64,000 nt of DNA, taken from Flabesymbios commensalis (taxonomy: Eukaryota; Annelida; Polychaeta; Terebellida; Flabelligeridae). This document shows, in pieces, positions 12,151-24,939 of the stretch. The stretch lies in contig OZ024915.1 of the NCBI GenBank assembly GCA_964017125.1, forward strand, positions 77,088,819 through 77,152,818, given 5' to 3'. How positions within the stretch are numbered: the first letter of the stretch is position 1; the number at the start of each line of letters is the position of its first letter. The notes under the pieces are model-generated. The model did not search any database. It worked only from the letters and a program-made list of their open reading frames with translations, and had not been told where the DNA came from. The position numbers and the translations under genes are program-made.

Positions 12151-12715
12151 AACAAGCGGCCAGGTAGATGGTGTCAGATCCCATGGTGTCCACACATGGT
12201 AACAAATCCTGCACCGGTTTTTGATATATTGCGTGCTCTAACTAGCTGCCTCTAGCGACGTATGAACCCTCAGCTCAGATATATTTCTTGTGCATTGATG
12301 AGTACAGATTTGCGGATAGTAGCGACGTCTGCTTGATGTCTGACATTCTTAGTGCGATAAGGATCAGCGGATCCAGGTGCGATCTACAGACAACAGGCAT
12401 TGCAATTGGTCCGTGGTCCAAGCTTAGGCGTCGTTTTTAGATGTTGGGAAGCAGATGCGACTGTTTCAACTTACGTGTTGTATCTGCACCGCTTTTTTTG
12501 CGTGCTCTATTTGCGCTCCGCTCTGCTCGGCTCCACATGGCTCGCTTCCTGTCTCTGGCGACACATGCGGCTAGAACAGCATCCACTACCTTCAACTGCA
12601 ATGCTGCTGTTGTCTTCTAGTAACATCAGCTACAGCAACAGTAGCTGTTGTCGTCTCAATAGCAGAAGTTGGAGTTGCTGTTGTCTTAGCCAAACCAGTC
12701 CTTGCCAGTCCACAG

Positions 12716-12829
12716 CAAGCATACACAATGCATTCACCCAATTCTATTTCACTGTTGGTCCACCGTTTTTCGACGCTGGCCCAACATTTAAGCAGCTTTA
12801 GAAGTGAATGTCTCGTGTTTATACTTGCT
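12716..12829. mobile_element. PAL-1 palindrome, diverged
   Basis: CAAGCATACACAATGCATTC to GAATGTCTCGTGTTTATACT, core TTGGTCCACCG and CGACGCTGGCCCAACATTT. Confidence 0.58.
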
Positions 12830-13033
12830 CAGTAGCTGTATCCGCCAATATAATAGCGCCAGCGGCAATGATGTTGATGTTTAGCACACGCAGCCGCAGC
12901 AACAGCTTTGGCGCCGACGACGTTTTTATTTAAATTGCAAAGTGATAGAAAATAATTATTTTGATAAAAAGTTACATGAATGAAGGGATAAAAATATGCT
13001 ATCTGCATTTTAGCAATTACATTCAAATATTAT

Positions 13034-13500
13034 TCATGAACAAATATGTAAAGCTACGGTCCCACGAGGCTTTTTTAGCCTCCCGATTCTTTGCAAAAAT
13101 GTGGGCATCGCCAGGGCGGTGCCACCATGCACCAGTAATTTGACGAATGATCTGGAGCGTACGCCAGTAATCACAATGCTTCGCCAATGCTTCAGGATAT
13201 CGAGAAAAATTTCAATACATGCATCGAAATTTTCTCCCGATGTTTCAAAAACCAACAACCATCGGCGATATATGGCCGGCGATATATCGCCAAACAGTGC
13301 CGAGCAGTCGGCGAATATTCGGCGAGGTACACCAAGGTTCAAAATGTCCCAGGCACATCGGCGACACATCGGCGATGTTCTAAACATGCTCGTTTGAACA
13401 TATGCGATATATATTTGATGTGATGATATGGCCGATGGTTTGGTGATCCATCGAGGATGCTCGCGAACGGTTCTGTGAAGCGGCGATGCTTTGCTAAGGG
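13034..13500. other. GC-rich, CGAT-rich stretch of unknown nature
   Basis: Repeated CGGCGATATATGGCCGGCG and ACATCGGCGACACATCGG motifs. Open in both strands over about 350 bp, but the peptides (for example the SSRKISIHASKF region) match no family I know. Possibly an unnamed mobile element. Confidence 0.4.
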
Positions 13501-13567
13501 TCTACGGTCCTTATATATATTTTCAGAGTCTGACGTATTAAGACGGTCCCCGCGCCGAAAGGGTTAA
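13500..13567 (+). mobile_element. PB-1 3' end fragment
   Basis: GTCTGACGTATTAAGACGG then GTCCCCGCGCCGAAAGGG and TTAA. Only one arm of the palindrome is left. Confidence 0.55.
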
Positions 13568-13616
13568 TGTTGGTCCACCGTCTATGGCGTCGGCCCAACG
13601 TTAAACTAACATAAGC
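13566..13616. mobile_element. PAL-1 core fragment
   Basis: AATGTTGGTCCACCGTCTAT and GGCCCAACGTTAAACTAAC, directly next to a PB-1 end. Confidence 0.5.
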
Positions 13617-13925
13617 CTCCCAACTCCACACTCGACAGATCACATTCACTGGAAGGTCAAGCCGCCATGTCACGTGGGCAGCTTACAAGGTCACGTCCTA
13701 TGCGCAGCCGCACTGCTACATAGACGTCTTCTTCCGTTTCCGTTGGACCACATGTCACAGGTGTATCCAATCCTAGATTTGCCAATGGCATACAGATGAC
13801 ACATAGATCGATAACCAACTATTCAATCCCCAAGTGATGTCATACAAAATAAATGTTTAATATGTCTTGCTAACCATAACTAACGTTAGTAACCTGTAAC
13901 AAAACAGTGTTTTATAATAATTTAG

Positions 13926-14189
13926 CTTGGGGGTTTTGTCAAGTTAAAACAATTCCAAAAATCCCAGAGAAACTCGGAAGTGGGTGGGTGGGTCAAGCCC
14001 CAGCTCGGATGATAATTTTTTTTGGAAAAGTTGTGTTTTTTTGTGTTTTTTTTGTGGTGTTTTCATGTTTCCAAATGTTTCAAAAAAAAAAATTGGATAG
14101 GGGGAGGGGGGGGGGGGTATGTGGTGACTGAATAATCCGAGTTTTTCTGGGATTTTTGGATTTATTTCAACTGGACAAGACCCCTTGGG
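13926..14189 (+). mobile_element. ML-5 miniature inverted-repeat element, complete
   Basis: Ends CTTGGGGGTTTTGTCAAGTT and its imperfect reverse (ACTGGACAAGACCCCTTGGG). Inverted arms continue through AATCCCAGAGAAACTCGGA. The centre is T-rich, then a G-run. No coding capacity. Confidence 0.75.
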
Positions 14190-14509
14190 CATGCAGACAA
14201 AAACCATGTTTGTTTAAAAAGTTAATTGCAATTATTATACTTTGTTTTGAAGATAGCTTACTCACTAAATCAAAACAACTCACCAACTGACGCCTATCCC
14301 ATACCTGACATTGCTTTATTATCTAAATTAACTATAGAATGATAAAGCTACGGAAACATATTGAACATTGTGATGGTTTAAAATACTCAATGACGTTAAA
14401 TTATTATATTTTAGTCTCATTAATGTAATCCCAATATCAGGCAATCATTATTACAGCCACTTTTGAAATTCCGGCAGAGTAGTGTAACGGAACGTATAAC
14501 GCAGTGGGA

Positions 14510-14620
14510 CTGTTAGATATCAATCACCCAGCGTCCTATATTGACCTTGGACATGACGAGACGTGAACTATTAATCAATCACCCAGTGACCTATAACGAC
14601 CCTGGTCATGATTAACATAG
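14510..14620 (+). repeat. Short tandem duplication
   Basis: ATCAATCACCCAGCGTCCTA then ATCAATCACCCAGTGACCTA, about 60 bp apart. Confidence 0.55.
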
Positions 14621-14738
14621 GTTTATCTGGAATTACCTGTTGTGATTTACATTCAACGTGATCGGAAACCTGGACGCACTGAGTATACTAGATGAGACTA
14701 CACTAGAAACGCCCGCGTTTATAGTGCGATGAAACGTA

Positions 14739-15450
14739 ATGCAATGCAATGCAATGCAATGCAATGCAATGCAATGCAATGCAATGCAATGCAATGCGAT
14801 ACAATGCAATGCAATGCAATGCAATGCAATGCGATGTAATACAATGCAATGCGATGCAATGCAATTCAATGCAATGCAATGCAATGTAATGCAATGCAAT
14901 GCAATGAAATGCAATGCAATGCAATGCAATGCAATGCAATGAAATGCGATACAATACAATGCAATGCAATGCAATGTAATACGATGCAATGCAATGCAAT
15001 GCAACGCAATTCAATGCAATGCAATGCAATGCAACGCAATGCAATGCAATGCAATGCGATGCTATGCAATGCAATACAATACAATGCAATGCAATACAAT
15101 ACAATGCAATGCAATGCAATGCAATGCAATGCAATGCAATGCAATGTAATGCAATAAAATTAAATGAAATGCGATGCAATGCGATGCAATGCGATGCAAT
15201 GCAATGTAATACGATGCAATGCAATGCAATGCAATGCAATGCAATGCAATGCAATACAACGCAATGCAATACAATGCAATGCAATGCGATGCAATGCAAT
15301 GCAATGCAATGCAATGCAATGCAATGCAATGCAATGCAATGCAATGCAATGCAATGCAATGCAATGCAATGCAATGCAATGCAATGCAATGCAATGCAAT
15401 GCAATGCAATGCAATTATCTGCAATGTAATCCAATGTGATGTAACGTAAT
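14739..15450 (+). repeat. (GCAAT)n pentanucleotide satellite
   Basis: About 140 units with scattered single-base variants; the 15301-15412 block is uninterrupted, so it is the youngest part. Confidence 0.95.
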
Positions 15451-15489
15451 AATGCAATGTAATGTAGATCGATGCTATGCATATCTGTG

Positions 15490-15491
<2 letters not shown>

Positions 15492-15528
<37 letters not shown>
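15492..15528. repeat. (TA)n
   Basis: About 18 TA units, closing the pentamer array. Confidence 0.9.
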
Positions 15529-15529
<1 letters not shown>

Positions 15530-15530
<1 letters not shown>

Positions 15531-16290
15531 GTAATGTAATACAATGTAATACAATTGTTGTTAGCACCACGCAGACACAACTTCCAAACCAAATCAGTTG
15601 AAAAACTAAATAAAGCAATTTAATTGTTGAGTGAATATTGCTTTATGTCGCTTTCTGCATAATCATAGCAATATCGCAACAGATTTTAATTGTTGAACCT
15701 TGATCATTTAGTGACTGGACTACAATGCAATACAATAATATAAATTAATATATAATGGTGACGTGTAATCCAGCAGGACGAAACTCAACGCAAAAATATG
15801 CAATGAAAATGGCTCACCACATTACGGTTTCCGCCACGCTATAACTGTTTTGTTTTGATAGCTAACTTCGTCATCATAGATATCTCACGTGGAGCGTTTG
15901 TATCATTTATATTAATAAATAAACAAATTCAAGCACTGTAGACTTCCTATTCTGTGAAACGCAGTGACGTCACCGGAAACCGTTTTGAATGGGAACTCGG
16001 TGAAAACAAAGTTATATAGGACCCCTTCCACATACTTCATTGTATTAGCTAGCTCGGCGACAACAATGGAGGTCAAGGCTTTTCAGTCTCACAGAATATT
16101 ATACATGTGCTCTGGGCACAGAGCAGCAAGTAAAGTGCAAGTAAAGTAGTGAAGTGCAAGTAAAGTATCAACAAGTAAAATTTGTCACAAGTTGAAATTA
16201 TTCTATACGCCTTAATTCATATTTTGTATTTTCATAATTATGCAACTGATTACCATGTTCGTTTTATATAATAATCGATTGCTGACTATG
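15530..16290. other. No recognisable feature
   Basis: AT-rich; AGTAAAGTGCAAGTAAAGT short duplication at 16128-16167 only. Confidence 0.45.
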
Positions 16291-16365
16291 CTGATGGTTT
16301 CAAATGGAAAAAACCCTTTGACCTCCATGGTCTATACGAAAGTATTTCAGCGCCCTGATGGCTAA
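16291..16365 (-). mobile_element. PB-1 5' end fragment
   Basis: AAAACCCTTTGACCTCCATG then TATTTCAGCGCCCTGA: the non-palindromic end of the family. Confidence 0.5.
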
Positions 16366-16605
16366 AGTCTCTGGATGAAATATACAGACCTGATATCAGA
16401 TGATAAACTATTTACATTTACATTTGTCTTACTTAAATCAGGTTTCAAAATATACTACCGTTTTATTCTTCTGACTTAATTTCATACTTTTTGCTACCTC
16501 GCAATCTTTATTACCCAGTCATATGGACCACATTGTTAACAGTTAAAATGTAATACGATGTTAATATTATTTCTAGAATTCCATACTTGTTCTTGCCTCA
16601 AATAC

Positions 16606-17073
16606 CACTGTTTATGACGAGTGTCACAGTATTAGGTTATGGTATGGTTTGTGGGAAGCCATTATCGATACAATGATTTCACTCATGTCAACCCCTATCA
16701 CTGTTTATGACGAGTATCACAGTATTAGGTTATGGTATGGTTTGTGGGAAGCCATTATCGATACAATGATTTCACTCATGTCAACCCCTATCACTGTTTA
16801 TGACGAGTATCACAGTATTAGGTTATGGTATGGTTTGTGGGAAGCCATTATCGACACAATGATTTCACTCAGGTCGACCCCCTATCACTGGTTATGACGA
16901 GTATCGCAGTATTAGGTTATGGTATGGTTTGTGGGAAGCCATTATCGACACAATGATTTCACTCAGGTCGACCCCCTATCACTGGTTATGACGAGTATCG
17001 CAGTATTAGGTTATGGTATGGTTTGTGAGAAGCCATTATCGACACAATGATTTCACTCAGGTCGACCCCCTAT
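16606..17073 (+). repeat. 93/94-bp tandem repeat, five copies
   Basis: Unit starts CACTGTTTATGACGAGTATC and contains TTATGGTATGGTTTGTGGGA. The first three units are 93 bp (frame open through them); units 4-5 have gained a C and are 94 bp. Probably not a protein. Confidence 0.92.
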
Positions 17074-17423
17074 CCAATGCTGATAAAGTGCTGGCTCAAT
17101 GTCTGCTAGTTTGGACCATCGTTGAAACAACGTTAGATAGATTGTCTGTTTTGTGGAATTACATGAGAAGCAGCATTAAGGAAAGAGATTAGCCCAATTC
17201 ACGATAATCGCTCACAAATTAATGCTACCAGGTGGAGTCAGGGAAGTGAAAGCGGCACAGAAAACAGATAAATGGCCAAATTTATACGAATAACACGAAT
17301 TTGCTGTTGGGTTGAAAACACTGGCTCAACGTTGACACAATGATGGCGCAACCACTCCACCTTCACCCCATTGCTTAAACAACGCTCCATCGCAATCTTG
17401 TGTAAATTAGGGGAGTCCAGTAT

Positions 17424-17610
17424 GATTGGATAACAGGATGTATGTCAGACGACAAGACGAGTGATAAACCTTTAAGGTTACAATGTAAACGTGAGGTTGA
17501 TTAACAGGATGTATGTCAGACTACAAGATGAATGCTAAACCTGAATGTAAGCGTGATTGGATGACAAAATGTATGTCAGACGACAAGATGAGTGATAAAC
17601 ATTAATTTTG
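17424..17610 (+). repeat. Three-copy tandem repeat, about 70 bp
   Basis: GGATGTATGTCAGACGACAA and GAGTGATAAACC-like ends repeat three times. Confidence 0.7.
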
Positions 17611-18058
17611 TCTGATATATTTTTTCTATTTTTAAATCCGCACATTTTCCTTCACTTTGAGGTGGGAATAATGTATGTCTGGTAGATCTGTAATCCCTCA
17701 GTGTAGCTCATAAAAATTTAGGCTATTTTACTAATCGCTCTAATGGCTAAGGGAGCTAGAAAGAAACAGCAATATAAATATTGCCAGATGCACTATTAAA
17801 ATTCAAGATATTTCGCAAAAAAAAATCACTGGAAATATTGAAAATTCTACAGTAGACCTGATATGCCTACCTGTCACTAGAAGTTCAGTTAATCAGCGTC
17901 AGAGTGACATATGAGATAAATCGGGTCTTCTTGTGGTATTAACGGAGAAGTAAATAATTTCTTTTGGATTAATTTCTGAGCTTCGCACATATATTTAAGG
18001 ATATGATTTATCTTTAAAACAATAAAATATATGTCTGTCTGTCTGTATTTAAGGTTAT

Positions 18059-18110
18059 TTTGCTGGGCCAATGTCGTGGGAGACGGTGGGCCAACATTAA
18101 ACCAGATTAT
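18059..18110. mobile_element. PAL-1 core fragment
   Basis: TTTTGCTGGGCCAATGTCG then GGTGGGCCAACATTAAACC. Confidence 0.45.
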
Positions 18111-18218
18111 ATAACCAGGTTATAATGAAATTAAATACTAATAGTAAAGTGTTTTAAATTGAAAGTGAATGAATAAATGGATAAATGATTGGCGTTTCAG
18201 TACACATATAGTGTGCAC

Positions 18219-18340
18219 ATATAGGCTAAACTGGGCCAGGAGAACCTCCTGAGGGAGGCTCCCCACAATACTGATTTTTTACGATTGAGCGAGAAAGAAA
18301 AAAATGGTTTCTTTGAAACCTGAATGCCAGAGCGAGGGGA
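18219..18340 (-). mobile_element. SINE-1 fragment with internal deletion
   Basis: The tail (GGCTAAACTGGGCCAGGAG on the plus strand) is joined directly to GGAGGCTCCCCACAATACTG, so the second tRNA-like module is lost. The linker TTTCTTTGAAACC is present. Confidence 0.6.
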
Positions 18341-18603
18341 CGAAAGAATTTATCGTAGGCTGGCAATAAAAACTTGCCAAGAAATAATGCTGTACTTGAA
18401 TGTATTAAACAAAGGGTACCAACATACAACATCATGGATTGGATTTGGGAGGCCACTTCTTGGAGGGAGGCCCGGTGCCTGGGCCCCACCCTGGATCAGT
18501 GCAACACATTATACCTGTTACAGAACAAAATTAATATGATTCTGGAAAGCAGATATATTTCATCAAAAGATCGTATGACAAGCGAACTGGTCTGTTTAGC
18601 GTC

Positions 18604-18712
18604 CGAGAAAACATGAGGCATTGACTCAACGTTGGTCTACTGTTGGGCCATCGTCTACAACGCTGAACCAACAGTAAACCAACGTTAGGTCAACGCCTCA
18701 TGTTCGCTGCTA
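18604..18712. mobile_element. PAL-1 palindrome, near complete
   Basis: AAAACATGAGGCATTGACTC to CAACGCCTCATGTTCGCTGC with core GGGCCATCGTCTACAACGC. Confidence 0.7.
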
Positions 18713-19008
18713 TGTCACACAGTTATCAGGTTATATCATGCAAAACGATTCCTGTCCCTGCCTCAGATTAGATGTATCTCATTGATCTGACCAGTGTCGT
18801 CATGCAGAATACCAGAATATATATCGCTACTAGGCCCCCTATTAATTCTGTTTTTTTTATATCGATACAAATCTTGCCGGCAAAAAACAATGAGAGCAAA
18901 AATCGACGACTGAGACACAATTGGAGCGCTGGAGTATCCCAAATGGTCGACAAGAAACCATGTGAAAAATAACAATCTCAGATTACATATGCTGTGTTCT
19001 AGAATAAG

Positions 19009-19213
19009 TTAAAGCGACACTATCAAGCACTATTATTTTTATTTTGGCTCCTTGATATGTCCATAATATGTCAGCATGTCCATAGAATAGAATTGAATAC
19101 GTGTTTTAAATTTCGGGGTGCGCATTTAAAAGAGAAGTAAGTGCGTGTTGACATAGTATGGATATATTACGGAGCCAAAAATGATGATTTTTGGTGTGAT
19201 TCTGTCGCTTTAA
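19009..19213 (+). mobile_element. ML-6 miniature element, diverged
   Basis: TTAAAGCGACACTATCAAGC at the left and TGTGATTCTGTCGCTTTAA at the right, with an internal GTCCATAGAATAGAATTG box shared with other ML-6 copies. Confidence 0.65.
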
Positions 19214-19311
19214 AAGGCATTCGCTTGAACAGAATGAAGGATTGAAGCCAACAGTCGGAACAATAATTATATTTTCAGACGACAAAACGAACATAATATA
19301 ATCCTTGCAAA

Positions 19312-19396
19312 CATGAGACACTTACACTGTGTTGGTTTAATGTTAGGCCACCGTCTGTGACGTTGGCCCAACATTAAACCAATGTTGGTCGCGAAT
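19312..19396. mobile_element. PAL-1 partial palindrome
   Basis: AACATGAGACACTTACAC, GTTGGTTTAATGTTAGGCC and TTGGCCCAACATTAAACC; right tip missing. Confidence 0.6.
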
Positions 19397-19526
19397 AAGG
19401 AGCGTGACACAGAATATAAGGCTGGTCTGTAATAAAGGGGTCCGGCAATATGGATGAACTTTATAGGGCTGATATTAGCGTGAAAGGCATTGAGACAAGA
19501 TGAATGCTACACTGAGTCTACCTTGG

Positions 19527-19587
19527 ATATGAAAGGTTGTATCTGCCACTTTACAAAGTGGCAGGTACACCCTTTCATATCCAAGGC
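19527..19587. repeat. Palindrome, about 30-bp arms
   Basis: CCTTGGATATGAAAGGTTGT facing ACACCCTTTCATATCCAAGG; the centre is CCACTTTACAAAGTGG. Single copy in the window. Confidence 0.68.
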
Positions 19588-19867
19588 GACGATTTATGTA
19601 TTTCAGGTTAGTTTTCTCATATCGACATCTCAATAATTGGGATGATTAGAGGCCGTGGGCTGCAGTTTGAAAAATTGCAAAGTGAAACGACATCGATAAA
19701 TGTTAGATGGATTGATTAAATTCAAATAAAGCTTGTTAACACATGTCAAGAAGATGTTACCATGGATAGGTTGGCATCATAATACGGATGTTTTTGTGAT
19801 ATTCAATTTGAGATTTTACGCCAGTGTGTTATTCACCATGAAATGAGCGCTACGGCAACAATTCTCA

Positions 19868-20098
19868 TAGCATAACGTCATTTACTCAAAATATGCCATG
19901 TGGTGCATTGGTGTAACATGGATAAAGATTTATGATCATTATGTGTATTAATATATATTAATAACATATCAAGTGTTTTAACCATTTGCGTCATTTATTC
20001 GAAATATGCCATGTGGTGCATATGTGTATCAAGAACAAAGATTTATGGTAATTATATATATGAATAAAAATATTAATAACATATCAAGTGTTTTAACC
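19868..20098 (+). repeat. Two-copy tandem repeat, about 115 bp
   Basis: ATATGCCATGTGGTGCAT and AACATATCAAGTGTTTTAAC occur twice. Confidence 0.75.
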
Positions 20099-20127
20099 CT
20101 TTGGTCACTAAGTTTTTTTAATTTATT

Positions 20128-20192
20128 TTTCACTCACTTGAAGCTATGTCTCACTTGCGCGATCCACAGCTTTAAGTGAATGAAAATAAAAA
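20128..20192. repeat. HP-4 hairpin
   Basis: TTTTCACTCACTTGAAGCTA facing CCACAGCTTTAAGTGAATG. Confidence 0.58.
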
Positions 20193-20194
20193 GA

Positions 20195-21030
20195 TCTGTT
20201 AAAATAAGATATTTTTTTAATTTTACGGTTATTTTTTCTGACTTGTTTGACCAGTACCAATGTATGCATTAACATACAAAATGCTCGGAAATTAAAAAAA
20301 CACAAAATAAATAATTTGATCATTAATTATTATTTGCACTAAGCTTAATTAATTGTCTGCAAACACATAATGAATGACTCAGATCAAGGTATGATCAGCT
20401 AATATGCTGATCGAAATAAACCTCTGCAGAACACATAAAATAGGAATTGTCATTGATATCAGTGTTACTTCCACTTCGCTGGCTGACAACGGCACCAATA
20501 TAACACGCTGTCTGTGGGGCTGGGATATGAGGTCCAGGACCCACGACTATATGTCTTGTTTTGTTAGCTCCTAGAAATGTCTTCAGATCTAGAAGAGATC
20601 CAGATTGAAAAAAAAAACTGCGTGAAATTCAGAAAAGGGATGGTAGTGACTATATATAGGTATTATCGACCATAGTCAGCCACACAGTGTATGCGGCTTG
20701 AAGAAACATTTTATTCATAATCATAAATGATAAGTTACTTAATGACATAATTTATTATATCGTCCAGTTATTTGAATAACTTAGTACGTACGTTTTAAAA
20801 TCGTATCTTTTTAATTCCTCTTAAGATGAAGATGGCGAAAGCAATTTCGATAGGAAGGTGAAAAAAAGATATATCTGAAGCCCAAACCAGATCACGAAAA
20901 TTGAGTGGTAAATGGTGGTGGAATCTCAAAGAAAAACCTTAGATTGATCGCCTGTCTGAAGCGATACATTGGACCACAGGGCCATACATACCCTAGACAG
21001 CGGAAAATACACGGCACACAGAATGAGAAA
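20195..21030. other. No recognisable feature
   Basis: AT-rich intergenic sequence without frames of note. Confidence 0.5.
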
Positions 21031-21032
21031 TG

Positions 21033-21072
21033 CTGACCAGATGTTGTTTTATTGTTGGGCCAATGTCGCAGA
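21033..21072. mobile_element. PAL-1 core fragment
   Basis: GTTTTATTGTTGGGCCAATG followed by TCGCAGAC; half element only. Confidence 0.35.
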
Positions 21073-21099
21073 CATTTTTTCCTAAATTGGGATAATCTT

Positions 21100-21260
21100 A
21101 ATTTTAAGATTCTTAGTGGGATGGGCCTTAGGTTTTATTGGTTTCTAGAGAATGTTTTTCATTAAAGAAATTAAGATTTATTTCAACTTTTTCTGATGGA
21201 AATGAGAGACAGTTAAGTTAATCTTGAGTTTAGGATTCTCAGTGGGATCGGCCTCATGTA
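21100..21260. repeat. F repeat, inverted pair
   Basis: Plus-strand GATAATCTTAATTTTAAGAT and GAATCTTGAGTTTAGGATT flank TTTCTGATGGAAATGAGAG; related copies lie near 37868, 44995, 50560 and 56600. Confidence 0.55.
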
Positions 21261-21885
21261 CTCCTGGCCGGTATTATTAAATAAATGACACAGATCGTAG
21301 GCTTATGATGACCCTTGAAGTTGTATAATATACCACACTACGAGAAGTGTTTTACCATTATGTAATGCTGCTACGAAAATACAACGTGTTTGCCATAAAA
21401 TAACTCAATGGACAAAGTGGCAACAATGTCACAAACGAGGCTAGTAGAGCCAAAAAGAGACTCGGACGATCCGGCTTATAAGCCAGGTGGCCAATAAGCT
21501 GCTGGGTTCTTGTTCTCAATCATGGTTTTCAATTTCCTCTCGGCTTTGGCGGATCGTGTAGTGTTGACCGGCTCAATGAAAGTGGAAAAAGCACTCCAAG
21601 CTCTACTGCATTATTGTCCTGCACAGCACCTGGTGATATTCTTGTTATATATGCGACAAGAAAAAAATGCAGATACGACCATTTATTTATCATATACGAC
21701 AATTTAATTAAAGGATTTTTGTCGTGATTACAATTCAGATCTTATTGACGACTGTTGACTTATCTAGATATTATTGCATCTGGGTAGCATTGATAAACAT
21801 TGAAACGATACTATGTCGATGTATCGTGGGGAGATCCACTGGGTCGGGTACCGTCTCCTCGCGGCCGAAGTGAATCGGCAGCACT

Positions 21886-21950
21886 CGGAGTGTGTGTGTA
21901 TATAAAGTCTTTTATCTTAGTGTGTGTGTATATAAAGTCTTTTATATGGT
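21886..21950 (+). repeat. 31-bp direct duplication
   Basis: AGTGTGTGTGTATATAAAGT and CTTTTAT twice in tandem. Confidence 0.8.
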
Positions 21951-22699
21951 CGCAAATTTCATTCGAGCAGGTGTGAAATACTTCTTTAGCACTTTATTTC
22001 TACATGTTGCAAACAAACTATTAGCATAAAATATCACATGTCCAGCCCATACGTTTAACCTGGCATCCAATTCTTGCTTACCTTAGCTTTTGGCAATATC
22101 CTGGCACTAAAATATCACCAGAATGACAAACACAGAAGTAGCAGATCCCACATGCTGGCACACTGATCACAGTGACGTTTAAAACACTCAAGGTTCTAAA
22201 TAGATAAAATTGTAATACATAACTATGCCTGATTTAACATATGCAGAATATAATCATTTTATACTGTCCTATATATGATAATCTAAAATCAACCTTACAT
22301 TGTGAGAAGCAAATTATCTGGTTATCATTTGGAAAAAAATTCAGTGTATCAAATTATTATCCAAAATGGTGTGTAAATGTACACGATCATCACATAAATG
22401 CTATTTACAAATTGTTATCCAAATTTAGCGAGAAATATATCACATAAAAAAATTGTATTTGAGCATGTTTAAACCTGAAAAATAAAATTTTGATTGTTTT
22501 AATATGTAGAGTAACGCAAATAGAACATAATTTTTTTTCAATGTAGGTACCTTGAAATGAAATGAGACAAACTCAGGTCGACACACAGGCACTTTGTCTT
22601 AAGAGTGTCCATCTCAGCAGCGTAAAACAATAGTCCTAGAGTTACAGGACACAAGCCTTTCTGCCCTGCAAAAAAAATGCATGCAGCATAAAATACGAT

Positions 22700-22757
22700 G
22701 GTTTATTTATGGCCCACCGTCTACAACATCGGCTCAACGTTAAACCATCATACATCA
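22700..22757. mobile_element. PAL-1 core fragment
   Basis: GGCCCACCGTCTACAACATC and GGCTCAACGTTAAACCATC. Confidence 0.45.
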
Positions 22758-24621
22758 CTGTTTGCCGAGTCTCTACTGACCCCTTGAGGTCAACCAATCT
22801 TGACGAGCAAAGTGTGCCGTGAAAATTGTTTTATTGTTTATTGATTTTTCCAGGCTCCACTAAGAACGATGTCAGAGGTCAATGTCTCTGTCAGAGGTCA
22901 ATGCCTCTGTCTCTTTCCAAATAAACTGTGGTGAGAAGCAATGTTCTTACCCTTTCACGCCCACATTTTCTGAATGATTTTAAAACACAAATAATAACGC
23001 AATGCAAATATTCTGATATATTTTAAACGTTTACCCCAATAAACATTAAACTTTTTACGGACATGGGTAACAGTTGAGAGGTCAACATAAATTTGCCAAA
23101 GTTACTGGCCTAAATTTCCTGATCAACATATTGATCTTGGCTTTTAATTTACTAAGAATGATGATATTAGTGTTTTTGTATGTAATCAGAAAAGGCCGCC
23201 AAAAATTAGGAAAATCCCATATTTTAACACTAACGCACCAAACCTATGATACGAAAATTAATATACTCTAAGGAACCTTCCTAAATTGTATAATTTTGTT
23301 AAGAGGCTTATACTAGGCCAAAACACACTGCTAACACAAGATCTATGCGACGAAATTGCCAATATTACCGTATTTCAAATGAAAAAATAGACACCGTAAT
23401 TTAATTATTGACAAATTGGGCATATAGCACAGACTATTTCATCAATTACAGTGGAATTTATTTCGTTTGGAACTTGTTTAAAAACTAATCATATATTTAC
23501 GACCCTGGGAGGAAAAGAATTCACGTAAAGATGTACATTCCACATGTACACTTACTCCTGTATCCATATAGTATTAACATATATATACGGCCCTAGCAGA
23601 AAAGGGGTTCACGTGAAGATGTACTTATCACACCCCTGTGTCCAAATATTATTCGTAATCAACACGTCGATTTGTGACCCAAATATAATGTAATTTGCAG
23701 CAAACGTTGAAAGAAACGACTAAAATAAATTTTCTGGGAGTGGCAATGTCTAATTTACAGGAAACGTAAACAAGAATATAATGAGCTCCTGAAAATAGAA
23801 CTAGATTATGCAGGTAGCTATACATCCAGGTATAAATATGAATCGCTTTGACCCGATAATGACATCCCTGGATATATTATAAATACCCAATTTCAAATAG
23901 AGAAGATGTCATTCTAAGGCGAATACTTACTTTTCAGGTGAACGATTTACTGCTGTTTGCCTTTGCATTCTAAATGACGAAAAAATAATGACATTTTGAT
24001 TATAAATTCGTGACTAAGAAATGGTAGGCCCTATTAAATGAGTTAAAATTGTATCATTTGATTTATATTTGTGGCGGAATATGCCTACCGCTCTAGGTTT
24101 GTTTTTCAAGCTAAACTTGGAAATAACTTGATAATGTTTTCCTAAAAATAAAACGATATGTTTCAGTCAAAAATCTACTAAAACCATTAAGTAGGTACTC
24201 ATTGTATGCAGCCCTCGGTAATAAAAAATATAATACTTTAAAATCAAAGTGTCAAATTATTTGAAGATTGCAGTTTTATTTTACCTTTCTTGCAATATAT
24301 ATATATATAAGGTCAAGCATCTGTTTTTTGCTGGGCGGTAGATATTCAACAGGGTGTTCCTTCTAAACAGCCTGACCAGATCCATGATTTGTCCACGTAT
24401 TTATCCAGGTATGATAAGCATATAAAAGAGGTCTAATTGGTAGGTATATCTTAGATTGATGTTGAGCAGGTGGTGTCGTCTTCGCCAATTCAAGTGCCTT
24501 ACACACGCAGCCAATCACAGAACATGAATCTCTCACGTGATATGGAGTCTATATTTTATATTGTCCTCACCAGCAAGCGCAATAAAAACCTACAGCCAAA
24601 CAAGCACAAAGGCTGAGCAAC

Positions 24622-24939
24622 TCTGATAATGCTGAAATATTTTTGTATAAACCATGGAGAACAACGTTATCTTCAATTTGAAATTATCATAAATGGCTTA
24701 GGCCTAGTTAGCTCTTTCCGCTTTATTCGAATACCTATGTTATGGATCTACGGCCAATTTTCAATATGAAATCATCATAGATGTCTTAGTTAGCTCTTTA
24801 CGCTTCATTCCAATTACTATGTTATGGATCACTGGCCATAAAAATGTCAGTGCAGGAATCGACTTTAGACGTCAGAATCTGACGTCTATAGACGTCAGAT
24901 TCTGAAGTCCAAAGTCGATCCCCGCACTGAAAGGGTTAA
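24622..24939 (+). mobile_element. PB-1 miniature element with internal duplication
   Basis: It runs from GCTGAAATATTTTTG to CACTGAAAGGG-TTAA. The palindromic head (GACGTCAGAATCTGACGTC with the reverse arm) is at 24858-24905. The middle part (ATCATC.. TTAGTTAGCTCTTT.. TGTTATGGATC) is present twice in tandem. Confidence 0.72.

Larger units (their letters stand above)
21262..24620. other. Featureless AT-rich 3.3 kb
   Basis: Only a 31-bp duplication (21886), a half palindrome (21840) and a PAL-1 fragment (22700) break it. Open frames are short and unremarkable (for example 22241-22447). Confidence 0.45.

Noticed and set aside
14703-15554. Long open frames rich in CIALH or CNAMQ
   Set aside because: They are translations of the GCAAT pentamer on either strand.
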